Source of the DNA: Deltaproteobacteria bacterium | GTDB lineage: Bacteria > Desulfobacterota > Binatia > UBA9968 | Direction: 5' to 3' | Assembly (NCBI GenBank): GCA_016183145.1 | Contig: JACPFE010000046.1 | Span: 1 to 5,315, forward strand | Length of the DNA stretch: 5,315 bases | Notes under the pieces: model-generated | Told to the model about the DNA's origin: nothing | Seen by the model: only the letters and a program-made list of their open reading frames with translations | Database searches by the model: none | Part shown: one piece after another, positions 1 to 5,254 of the stretch | Layout of the letters: each line of letters begins with the position of its first letter | How positions within the stretch are numbered: position 1 is the stretch's first letter | Made by a program: the position numbers and the translations under genes

Positions 1-37
1 ACCTGTTCTCGATATGCGTCATGAGAGAAGTAAACAA

Positions 38-58
38 CTCTCGCGTCGAAGGCGAGAG
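38..58. repeat. Small perfect hairpin
   Basis: CTCTCGC (38-44) and GCGAGAG (52-58) form a perfect 7-bp stem with a 7-nt loop. There is no T run on either side, so it does not look like an intrinsic terminator. It is one of a row of hairpins in this intergenic region. Confidence 0.55.
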
Positions 59-71
59 GTTTCAATTCTCA

Positions 72-86
72 TCGGCTCGAAGCCGA
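72..86. repeat. Small perfect hairpin with 3-nt loop
   Basis: TCGGCT (72-77) pairs with AGCCGA (81-86) around the loop CGA. It is followed on the plus strand by an A run (88-93), which gives a T run before, not after, the stem for minus-strand transcripts. That is the wrong order for a terminator of the genes in this window. Confidence 0.55.
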
Positions 87-97
87 CAAAAAACATT

Positions 98-230
98 CCC
101 TCTCCACCACGTCTTCGTGGGGGAGAGGGTGAGGGTGAGGGTGAGGGGGGCAACGCATGCGAACCCTCACCCCTGCCCTCTCCCGCATCCGCCAGAGGAC
201 GGATAAGCCTCAGGCTGAAGCGGGCGAGGG
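98..230. repeat. Complex multi-hairpin intergenic repeat with GGGTGA tandem
   Basis: Three folded parts are visible. First, CCCTCTCC (98-105) pairs with GGAGAGGG (122-129), continued inside by CCACG (107-111) with CGTGG (116-120) around a TCTT loop. Second, GGGTGAGGG (139-147) can pair with CCCTCACCC (164-172), with the palindrome CGCATGCG (154-161) in the loop. Register shifts are possible because GGGTGA is tandemly repeated from 127 to 147. Third, an outer stem 176-186/220-230 (11 bp, one mismatch) encloses two smaller hairpins, ATCCG/CGGAT (187-191/200-204) and AGCC/GGCT (206-209/213-216), making a three-way junction. This is the layout of a dispersed palindromic element and not of a gene. 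Short ORFs across it are not believable. I recall similar CCCTCTCC...GGAGAGGGTGAGGG elements between genes in many proteobacterial genomes, which I cannot verify here. Confidence 0.75.
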
Positions 231-318
231 TGTTCTCGCTTTTCTCCCTTGGATTGGACACGTCGCGCAATATATTTCGCCTGACGGAGAGGGACTTTAA
301 CCATCCCCGAGAGAGACA

Positions 319-2658
319 TTAAACCTTTCCCCGCGCCGCTTCCAACGCGAGAAAAACTTTCTCCGCCTTGATCGGCAAGTCCTTGATGCGCACGCCGACG
401 GCGTCGTAGATCGCGTTGGCGATGGCCGGCGCCACGGGAATCAAGGCGCTCTCGCCGATGCCTTTGGCGCCGAACGGGCCGTTGCGGTCGGGAGTCTCCA
501 CCGCGATCGGGTCGATGACCGCCGGCATGTCGCCCAGCGCAGGCAGGACGTAATCGACGAGATTGGGATTAATCAGTTGGCCGTTGTCGTAGGCGATCTC
601 CTCGAACAGCGCCTGGCCGATGCCGGTGATCGCCGCGCCGGCAAGCTGCTGGCGGCAGCCGAGCGGGCTGATGGCCTTGCCGACATCGACGGCCGATGCG
701 TACTTCAAAAGCTTGATCTTGCCGGTCTCCTCGTCCACCTCGACTTCGGCGGCGCCGGCGGCGTAAAACCAGAACGCCGACGTGCTCTTTTCGCCGAACT
801 CGTCTTTGACGGAAGTTTTGACTTGCCCGTCGCCGACCAGCGTGCCGCCCGGCATGCCGAAGCGCTTGAACATGACATCGGCGTAATCGAGCGTGGATTC
901 AGGCAGCCGTATTTTCCCGCCAGCGAAATTGATCCGATCCTCCGGCACGCCATATTCTTTGGCGACGATTTGTTTGAGCTGGCGCATGATGTCCTGCGCC
1001 GCGAGTTGAACGGCCTTGCCCATATGGAATGTCGAGCGGCTTGACGAAGTCGTCAAATCGTAAGGCACGACGTCAGTATCGACGCCGAGAACCTGAATCG
1101 TTTGCAGCGGAATGCCCAATTCCTTGCCGGCGATCTGCGCCAGCGTCGTTTCCGATCCCTGCCCCATCTCGACCGTCCCCGCGTAAATAGAAAGGCTCGC
1201 ATCCTCGTTCATCTTCACCACGGCGCAGGAAACCGAGGGCGTAATCGTCGCCTTGATCATGCACGCAATGCCTTTTCCCCGCTTTACTCTCGCCCCCTCG
1301 GTGCCAGGCGCTTGGCGCAGAGCGCTTTGCGCAGAGCCCGCTTTGTCTCCCCACCCGATCGACTTCGCCACTTCATCGAGGCACTCCTTCAGCCCGACCG
1401 CGCGCAGGGTTTCCTCCGTGACGAATTTGTCGCCCTCGTCGTAACCGTTCTTCAAGCGGATTTCGAGCGGGTCCATCTTCAGCGCCGCGGCGATGATATC
1501 CATCTGCGATTCCACCGCCCAGGCCGATTGCGACACGCCGAAGCCGCGGAACGCGCCCGCCGGCGGCTTGTTGGTGTAGACGGAATAGGAATCGATTTTT
1601 AAGTTGGGAATCCGGTAAGGCCCCGCCGCGGTATAGCCGGATTTCTTGGCGACGCGCGGGCCGATCTCGGCATAAGCGCCGGTGTCGAGATGGATCTCGC
1701 ATTCCCGCGCTACCAGCGTGCCGTCGTTCTTGACGCCGGTCTTCATCCGCAGCACCGCCGCGTGCTTGGTGACCGTGTAGAAAACCTCTTCGCGCGACAG
1801 CACCACGCGCACGGGCCGCCCGGCTTTTAACGCGAGAGCGACCGTGATCGGTTCGATTTTCGGATAGACCTTGCCGCCGTAGCCGCCGCCGAGATAGGGC
1901 ACAATGATGCGCACCTTGGACACCGGGACTTTGAAAATATTGGCGAGCTGCGTGCGCACTACAAATGGATTTTGCGTCGTCGCCCAGACAGTGATGCGTC
2001 CCCGCGGCTCCACCGAGGCGATGCAGGCGTGGGTCTCGAGAAAACTATGCTGCGTGGCGGGAAGCGTAAAAGTGTCTTCGAAAATCCGATCCGATGCCGC
2101 GAAGCCTTTCTCGATATCGCCACGGTTGAGCCTGAAGTGCGTGCAAATATTCGTGCCGTCGACGGGTTTAAGCTCGGTGAGATCGGCGAAGCCGGATTCG
2201 GGGATGCGAACCGACTCGTGGACCAGAGTCGGGTTTGGTTTTATCGCGTCCTCGACCGTAAGCACCGCCGGCAGCTCTTTGTACTCGACCTCGATCAGCT
2301 TAAGCGCCTCTTCAGCGGCATCAAGGGTCAGCGCCGCCACGGCCGCCACCGGATCGCCGACGTGGCGAACCTTTTCCACCGCAACGATCGTTTGATCTTT
2401 GAACACCGGCCCGTAGTAAGGCTCGATGGCCGCGTCATGGAGGATATCGTCCCGCGTCAGCACTGCGACGACACCGGGAACTTTGAGCGCCTTCGCCGCA
2501 TCGATCCTCTTGATCCGCGCGTGCGGATACGGGCTGCGGAGAATTTTCCCATGGCACATGCCGGGAATGATCATGTCCGCGAGGTACTGCGCCTTGCCCG
2601 TAACCTTCGTCTCGTAATCGAGACGGCGAAATGTTTTGCCGATATCTGCTAGTTCCAT
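319..2658 (-). CDS. Xanthine dehydrogenase-family molybdopterin-binding (catalytic) subunit
   Basis: This is the large subunit of a molybdenum hydroxylase, binding the Mo-pterin cofactor and hydroxylating an unidentified substrate with water-derived oxygen. At 779 aa it is full length. An alpha/beta hammerhead domain (about 17-125) is followed by two Mo-cofactor-binding domains. Visible family motifs are GGGYGGK (257-263), AFRGFG (369-374), EMGQG (497-501), TTSSSRST (536-543) and GAKGIGE (730-736), whose Glu736 matches the catalytic glutamate of the family. The AFRGFG loop replaces the Cys-containing VAYRCSFR loop of form I CO dehydrogenase, so CO oxidation is unlikely. The ATG at 2658 is chosen because homologues begin with IGKxxxRxDxxxKVTGxAxYxxDM; a longer frame from 2715 would translate the upstream repeat. 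No Shine-Dalgarno precedes this ATG. It lies 83 nt after the [2Fe-2S] gene and is probably co-transcribed with it. The linker 439-461 looks long and contains a small repeat. Confidence 0.95.
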   Translation of the reverse strand: MELADIGKTFRRLDYETKVTGKAQYLADMIIPGMCHGKILRSPYPHARIKRIDAAKALKVPGVVAVLTRDDILHDAAIEPYYGPVFKDQTIVAVEKVRHVGDPVAAVAALTLDAAEEALKLIEVEYKELPAVLTVEDAIKPNPTLVHESVRIPESGFADLTELKPVDGTNICTHFRLNRGDIEKGFAASDRIFEDTFTLPATQHSFLETHACIASVEPRGRITVWATTQNPFVVRTQLANIFKVPVSKVRIIVPYLGGGYGGKVYPKIEPITVALALKAGRPVRVVLSREEVFYTVTKHAAVLRMKTGVKNDGTLVARECEIHLDTGAYAEIGPRVAKKSGYTAAGPYRIPNLKIDSYSVYTNKPPAGAFRGFGVSQSAWAVESQMDIIAAALKMDPLEIRLKNGYDEGDKFVTEETLRAVGLKECLDEVAKSIGWGDKAGSAQSALRQAPGTEGARVKRGKGIACMIKATITPSVSCAVVKMNEDASLSIYAGTVEMGQGSETTLAQIAGKELGIPLQTIQVLGVDTDVVPYDLTTSSSRSTFHMGKAVQLAAQDIMRQLKQIVAKEYGVPEDRINFAGGKIRLPESTLDYADVMFKRFGMPGGTLVGDGQVKTSVKDEFGEKSTSAFWFYAAGAAEVEVDEETGKIKLLKYASAVDVGKAISPLGCRQQLAGAAITGIGQALFEEIAYDNGQLINPNLVDYVLPALGDMPAVIDPIAVETPDRNGPFGAKGIGESALIPVAPAIANAIYDAVGVRIKDLPIKAEKVFLALEAARGKV
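1303..1337. repeat. Direct repeat and near-palindrome inside the catalytic-subunit gene
   Basis: GCGCAGAGC occurs at 1315-1323 and 1329-1337, a 14-bp period. It is flanked by GCCAGGCGCTTGGC (1303-1316), which is a palindrome apart from one position pair. The segment encodes residues 441-452 of the catalytic subunit, a Gln/Ala/Ser-rich stretch in the linker between a GWG motif and the KGIA strand. That linker looks longer than usual for the family. The sequence resembles short intergenic repeats more than the surrounding coding sequence, so an in-frame repeat insertion in a surface loop is possible. Confidence 0.45.
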
Positions 2659-2667
2659 GTTAAATTC

Positions 2668-2760
2668 GGTAAGGAGTAAAGAGTGAGGAGTTAGGAGTCC
2701 ACCCCTCCTTCCCAAACTCCTTAACTCTAACTCCTTACTACTTACTCCTTACTCCTAACC
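2668..2760. repeat. 31-bp imperfect inverted repeat of TAAGGAGT-type units at the subunit junction
   Basis: The arm 2668-2698 matches the reverse complement of 2730-2760 at 26 of 31 positions, leaving a 31-nt spacer that contains more of the same units (CTCCTT, AACTCC). Each arm is built from 7-8 bp units such as TAAGGAGT and TTAGGAGT. The outer arm encodes the last five residues and the TAA stop of the [2Fe-2S] subunit. The other arm ends 9 nt before the ATG of the catalytic subunit. In the transcript the 5' arm carries several AGGAG motifs and the 3' arm carries the complementary CTCCT motifs, so a long hairpin would hide every Shine-Dalgarno-like site near the start codon. Confidence 0.8.
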
Positions 2761-3206
2761 GCATTGACCGCCTGCATAATCTCCTGATAACAACCACAGC
2801 GGCAGAAATTTCCCGCCAGATAATCGCGAATCTGCTCATCCGAAGGATTCGGGCATTCATCGAGCAGCGCCTTCGCCGTGAGAATGAAACCCGAAGTGCA
2901 GTAGCCGCACTGAAGCGCGCCGAACTCCATGAACGCTTCCTGAAGCGGATGGAGCCCATCTTTGCCGCCCAGCCCTTCGAGGGTCAATACCTCGCAGCCG
3001 TCGGCGTCCACGGCCAACACCGAACACGCGCTCACCGGCTTGCCGTCAAGCAGCAAAGTGCACGCGCCGCAGACCTGAATGTCGCAGCCCAGCTTCGCGC
3101 CGGTCAACCCAAACTGCTCGCGGACCATCTCCAGCAACGTCGTCCGCGCCTCGACCTCCACGCTCCGCTCGCTACCGTTAACTCTCAGTGAAATTGTTTT
3201 CTTCAT
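2742..3206 (-). CDS. (2Fe-2S)-binding subunit of a xanthine dehydrogenase-family hydroxylase
   Basis: This 154-aa protein is the small electron-transfer subunit that carries electrons away from the Mo-pterin site of the neighbouring catalytic subunit. The N-terminal plant-ferredoxin-type domain has the cluster ligands Cys41, Cys46, Cys49 and Cys61 (spacing C-x4-C-x2-C-x11-C). The C-terminal helical [2Fe-2S] domain has CGYC (Cys100, Cys103) and CRC (Cys135, Cys137), with Gln99 at the position that contacts the pterin in relatives. The common CRCTGY is CRCGCY here, giving an extra Cys139. The ATG at 3206 is chosen because MKKTISLRVNG is a typical start for the family. A longer frame from a GTG at 3269 runs through repeats. 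No Shine-Dalgarno is visible; a REP-like hairpin begins 3 nt upstream. The final VRSKE and stop are encoded by the inverted repeat that follows. No FAD subunit gene lies beside it. Confidence 0.95.
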   Translation of the reverse strand: MKKTISLRVNGSERSVEVEARTTLLEMVREQFGLTGAKLGCDIQVCGACTLLLDGKPVSACSVLAVDADGCEVLTLEGLGGKDGLHPLQEAFMEFGALQCGYCTSGFILTAKALLDECPNPSDEQIRDYLAGNFCRCGCYQEIMQAVNAVRSKE

Positions 3207-3209
3207 TTT

Positions 3210-3231
3210 AAATGGGGTCAGGAGCCTATTT
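3210..3231. repeat. REP-like hairpin directly before the [2Fe-2S] subunit start
   Basis: AAATGGG (3210-3216) and CCTATTT (3225-3231) form a 7-bp stem with one G-T wobble around the loop GTCAGGAG. The GGGGTCAGGAGCC core resembles short REP-type elements I remember from proteobacterial genomes, which I cannot check here. It sits 3 nt upstream of the ATG at 3206, where a Shine-Dalgarno would be expected, so it may lower or control translation of that gene. Confidence 0.55.
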
Positions 3232-3240
3232 CTCTTGTTT

Positions 3241-3300
3241 CCTCTATCACCCTGCTCCTTACCCTTCACCCCTCACCGCTTTCTTCACTTCACCACCCTC
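3241..3300. repeat. Pyrimidine-rich tract with short degenerate repeats
   Basis: The plus strand here is nearly all C and T with scattered A (CTCCTTACCCTTCACCCCTCACC). It is made of the same kind of 7-8 bp units as the tract at 2701-2760 and in the same orientation. In the minus-strand transcript it is a purine-rich leader containing GGTGAGGGGTGAAGGG and AAGGAG. The AAGGAG is about 45 nt from the start at 3206, too far to serve it directly. Confidence 0.5.
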
Positions 3301-3384
3301 TCCGCCCGCGCCGGCACATTGGGCGAAACCGTTGGACCGACCCGTCAAGTGGGTTCTCAGTGCGACGCAATCGAGATATTACCT
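3301..3384. other. Non-coding gap with a possible gene remnant
   Basis: No intact gene is present between the HEPN gene stop (3385) and the repeat tract. On the minus strand a short frame from 3344 to a TGA at 3285-3287 reads RVGPTVSPNVPARAERVVK, with a stop codon immediately before it. Its codons are GC-rich like the real genes, so it could be the tail of a degraded coding sequence, but 19 codons are too few to identify. No intrinsic terminator for the HEPN gene and no clear promoter for the hydroxylase genes is visible here. Confidence 0.3.
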
Positions 3385-3750
3385 CTACAGGCCGAGTTTA
3401 TCGGCAAGCGCTTCGAGGAGTGGAAGGTAACGGCGCAGCCGCCCATAAACTGCCTTGGCCAGATCCTCATCGTAGGTGTGCGAGGTTTGGTTGCGATCGA
3501 CCAACATGGCCAGCCACTCCCGTTCGTCCACGATCCAAGAGGCTTTGAATGCGAGCGTTAAGCAGCTCTTGGGAGACTGGCAATCCAGGCCCTCGTCCCT
3601 GGCCCGCTCTTGAATTGCCTTCCACGCCAGCTCGAAACAGAACTCAAAACGTTGGATGGCCGCATCGCGACTCACATCGTTTTCCGGCTGCGCCAACACG
3701 TCGCGCAACCGGGTGATCGCTGACGTTAACGCTTGTCTGCGCGTGGTCAC
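3385..3750 (-). CDS. HEPN-domain nucleotidyltransferase substrate-binding protein (HI0074/HepT-like)
   Basis: This 121-aa helical protein matches the HI0074-type 'nucleotidyltransferase substrate-binding' family, part of the HEPN superfamily. The motif RNQTSHTY (Arg86 to Tyr93) fits RX4HXY, the RNase active-site motif of HepT toxins. In the studied HepT/MntA system the partner nucleotidyltransferase AMPylates the tyrosine of this motif. Other family features are FEFCFELAWKAI (35-46) and the conserved SPK (59-61). The start is a GTG at 3750 that overlaps the upstream nucleotidyltransferase stop as GTGA, so translation is probably coupled. The role as an RNase toxin is inferred from the motif; HI0074 itself was described as a substrate-binding partner, not as a toxin. 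The length is normal and nothing is truncated. Confidence 0.9.
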   Translation of the reverse strand: MTTRRQALTSAITRLRDVLAQPENDVSRDAAIQRFEFCFELAWKAIQERARDEGLDCQSPKSCLTLAFKASWIVDEREWLAMLVDRNQTSHTYDEDLAKAVYGRLRRYLPLLEALADKLGL

Positions 3751-4070
3751 AAACGTTCCCCATACTTGAGAACTTCCTTACGCAAGCCGGGACCAGCCGA
3801 GCTAAGATCCACAAGATCGATCTGGTAAAGCGTCGAGATATCATCCACGGCATTATGCAAGAGAGCCATGCGCTCCGGTGGAATAGGAGTTCCGATCGAG
3901 ATCGCCAGATCGATGTCCGAGTGAGCCAGCGCCTTGCGCCGAGGCCAGGAGCCAAACCAGATCACCTCCGTGCTCTCGCCGAGAAGCGATCGTGCAAGTC
4001 TCGCGACCTCCCGCGCGATTTCAAGCGGACGAGAAGCGTCGCTTTGGCTATCACGCTCTTCGCGCACCAT
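3747..4070 (-). CDS. Minimal nucleotidyltransferase (MNT/MntA-like) partner of the HEPN protein
   Basis: This 107-aa protein has the polymerase-beta nucleotidyltransferase fold. Gly40-Ser41 followed ten residues later by Asp52-x-Asp54 gives the GSX10DXD motif that binds metal and nucleotide. A third acidic residue is likely Asp85 in YQIDLVDL. With the HEPN gene it forms a HI0073/HI0074- or MntA/HepT-type pair, in which the nucleotidyltransferase can act as antitoxin by AMPylating the toxin. The nucleotidyltransferase comes first here. The ATG at 4070 has only a weak, distant Shine-Dalgarno (AAAGGT, 4081-4086). A good promoter lies just upstream at 4097-4124, which suggests the pair is its own transcription unit. 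All catalytic residues are present, so it is probably active. Confidence 0.9.
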   Translation of the reverse strand: MVREERDSQSDASRPLEIAREVARLARSLLGESTEVIWFGSWPRRKALAHSDIDLAISIGTPIPPERMALLHNAVDDISTLYQIDLVDLSSAGPGLRKEVLKYGERL

Positions 4071-4096
4071 TGGTTGTGTTACCTTTAAGGTTTCCT

Positions 4097-4124
4097 AGTC
4101 TACCAATGCCCGGATAGCTGTCAA
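4097..4124 (-). promoter_or_regulatory. Sigma-70-type promoter of the MNT/HEPN pair
   Basis: On the minus strand there is a perfect -35 TTGACA (4119-4124) and a -10 TAGACT (4097-4102, 4 of 6 to consensus), separated by 16 nt. An A-rich stretch (about 4132-4140) lies upstream like an UP element. The predicted start of transcription is near 4090, giving a leader of about 20 nt. The 9-bp palindrome CCTTTAAGG (4082-4090) lies at the predicted start and could be an operator half or chance. Confidence 0.6.
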
Positions 4125-4149
4125 TCGCTGAATTTTTCTTCTTGCCAAC

Positions 4150-4179
4150 CTCAGTCCTCAGCACTCGTTACTCAGCACT
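4150..4179. repeat. Tandem CTCAGCACT repeat after the binding-protein gene
   Basis: CTCAGCACT occurs at 4157-4165 and 4171-4179 (14-bp period), with a degenerate copy CTCAGTCCT at 4150-4158. The tract begins two bases beyond the binding-protein stop codon (4181-4183). It does not form a strong hairpin and is not followed by a T run, so it is a simple repeat and not a terminator. Confidence 0.6.
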
Positions 4180-4180
4180 G

Positions 4181-5248
4181 TTATTTCACCACCCGCGTCA
4201 CCCGCATGAGCACGATCGGTGGAATCGTCAGGCCGAGAGCCTTGGCGGTCTTAAGGGTAAGCACCAACTCAAACCGCATCGGCTGCTCTACGGGAATGTC
4301 GGCGGGTTTCGTGCCCTTGAGAATCTTGTCGACAAAAACCGCGACGCGCCTGTACGGTTCGGTCCGGTCGGCGCCGTAGGACATCAACCCACCGCTGTCC
4401 ACAATATCTCCCCGAGGGTAAATCGCCGGCAATCGATGTCTTGCCGCCAGGTCCGCGATCAGTTTTCGATTGGAGTTGGTCAAATGGTAGGGCGTCACGG
4501 CGAGAGCCCCGCTGGCCGCCTTAACTGCCTCTTTAAACGCGCTCTCTAGTTTGTCGGCGCTGCTTACCTCCATGGAATGAATTTGCAGACCCAGTTCTCG
4601 CGCGGCAAGTTGACTTTCTTTCCATGATTGATCGGACCCTCCACGTGTCCACAGCACAGTGATGCGGGAGAGTTTCGGAACGGTTTCCTTGAGTAACTCC
4701 AGTCGTTTACCGGCAATCACCGGCGAAATGGTAGTAAAGCCAGTGATGTTTCCTCCAGGGCGAGGGAGACTGTCAACCAGTCCAGCCACAACAGGATCAC
4801 CTTCGGCAAGAAATACGATGGGGATTGTCCTGGTAGCATTCTTGGCCGCTCGCGCAGCAGGTGTCGAGAACGTGAAGATAATATCGACTTTGAGACGGAC
4901 CAACTCCTCAGCCAGAGCGGGGAGCCGGTCGACAATACCCTCGGCGTATCGATACTCGGAAGCTATATTTTTGCCCTCACTATAGCCGAGTGCAAGAAGC
5001 TCGCGTCGAATTACCTCCGACCCGCTGCCTGGACCGGAAGCGGGACGATTTACGAGCCAGCCGATCTTCGCCACCTTTGCCTGCTGCTGCGCCTCGGCCA
5101 CCACCGCCCCGCACATCGCGACTGTGACAACGAGGGCGACAAGCTGGGGCCATTTTGGATTATTGATCCTTCGGCAAAGCTCAGGAGAGGTTTTGGATTT
5201 TAGACTGCCGGACACACAGGGAGGTTCGCTGAAAAGTTTCTGGATCAT
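4181..5248 (-). CDS. ABC transporter substrate-binding protein (ABC_sub_bind / PF04392 type)
   Basis: This 355-aa protein is a periplasmic binding protein of an ABC importer; the ligand is unknown. The hydrophobic core of a Sec signal peptide spans about 36-50, with likely cleavage after AEA (51-53) before QQQ. The mature part shows family hallmarks: LGYSEGKN (87-94), LPRPGGNITG (161-170), GKRLELLKE (180-188), and a long conserved C-terminal block from SYGAD (290) through DKILKGTKPADIPVEQP to LGLTIPP (338-344). The ATG at 5248 is preferred over those at 5284 and 5275 because GGGAG lies 6 nt before it. The region before the hydrophobic core is unusually long (about 35 residues) and includes sequence from a dispersed repeat at 5167-5184. 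No permease or ATPase gene is adjacent in the window; such orphan binding proteins are common in this family. Confidence 0.93.
   Translation of the reverse strand: MIQKLFSEPPCVSGSLKSKTSPELCRRINNPKWPQLVALVVTVAMCGAVVAEAQQQAKVAKIGWLVNRPASGPGSGSEVIRRELLALGYSEGKNIASEYRYAEGIVDRLPALAEELVRLKVDIIFTFSTPAARAAKNATRTIPIVFLAEGDPVVAGLVDSLPRPGGNITGFTTISPVIAGKRLELLKETVPKLSRITVLWTRGGSDQSWKESQLAARELGLQIHSMEVSSADKLESAFKEAVKAASGALAVTPYHLTNSNRKLIADLAARHRLPAIYPRGDIVDSGGLMSYGADRTEPYRRVAVFVDKILKGTKPADIPVEQPMRFELVLTLKTAKALGLTIPPIVLMRVTRVVK
5167..5184. repeat. CCTTCG-GCTCAGG dispersed repeat inside the binding-protein leader
   Basis: The 18-mer CCTTCGGCAAAGCTCAGG closely resembles the widespread proteobacterial repeat I remember as CCTTCGACAAGCTCAGG. 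It lies inside the reading frame and encodes roughly residues 22-27 (PELCRR), before the signal-peptide core. It could have been inserted near an older start codon, giving the present long leader. The identification rests on memory of the motif. Confidence 0.45.
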
Positions 5249-5254
5249 GTTTTT

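Larger units (their letters stand above)
1..318. other. Non-coding region downstream of the catalytic hydroxylase subunit
   Basis: No credible gene is visible here. The short open frames on both strands translate hairpins and G/C tracts into Pro-Ser and Gly-Glu low-complexity strings. The stretch holds two small hairpins (38-58 and 72-86) and one large structured repeat (98-230). From 231 to 318, between that repeat and the stop codon of the gene at 319, I see no further motif. No classical terminator (GC hairpin followed by a T run in the minus direction) follows the stop codon at 319-321. The structured repeat may itself end or stabilise the transcript, which is inference. Confidence 0.7.

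Noticed and set aside
127..150. CRISPR-like tandem (GGGTGA units)
   Set aside because: The units are 6 bp with no spacers; it is a simple tandem inside a hairpin element.
176..230. tRNA-like or small-RNA cloverleaf
   Set aside because: The fold has an outer stem and two hairpins but no T-loop, anticodon arm or CCA-end features of a tRNA.
224..244. Plus-strand terminator: GCGAG (224-228) and CTCGC (235-239) followed by TTTT
   Set aside because: The stem is only 5-6 bp, competes with the larger fold of the repeat, and no plus-strand gene lies to its left in the window.
14..322. Open frames on both strands across the left end
   Set aside because: They translate hairpins and GGGTGA repeats into low-complexity Pro-Ser or Gly-Glu runs, have no ribosome-binding site and no recognisable domain.
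577..1602. Plus-strand frames of 155 and 166 codons opposite the catalytic subunit
   Set aside because: They are antisense shadows of a GC-rich gene whose own frame shows all family motifs.
1972..2652. 226-codon plus-strand frame
   Set aside because: Antisense to the N-terminal part of the catalytic subunit; its composition (Arg-rich, no domain) is typical of a shadow frame.
319..2658. Form I CO dehydrogenase large subunit (CoxL)
   Set aside because: The Cys-containing VAYRCSFR active-site loop is replaced by GAFRGFG.
3949..3955. Alternative 103-codon minus-strand frame overlapping the MNT and HEPN genes (3644-3955)
   Set aside because: It is out of frame with both motif-bearing proteins and has no domain features.
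5109..5114. Lipoprotein signal (Cys46 of the binding protein)
   Set aside because: The context VAMC does not fit a lipobox (Met before the Cys), while AEA followed by QQQ is a good signal peptidase I site.
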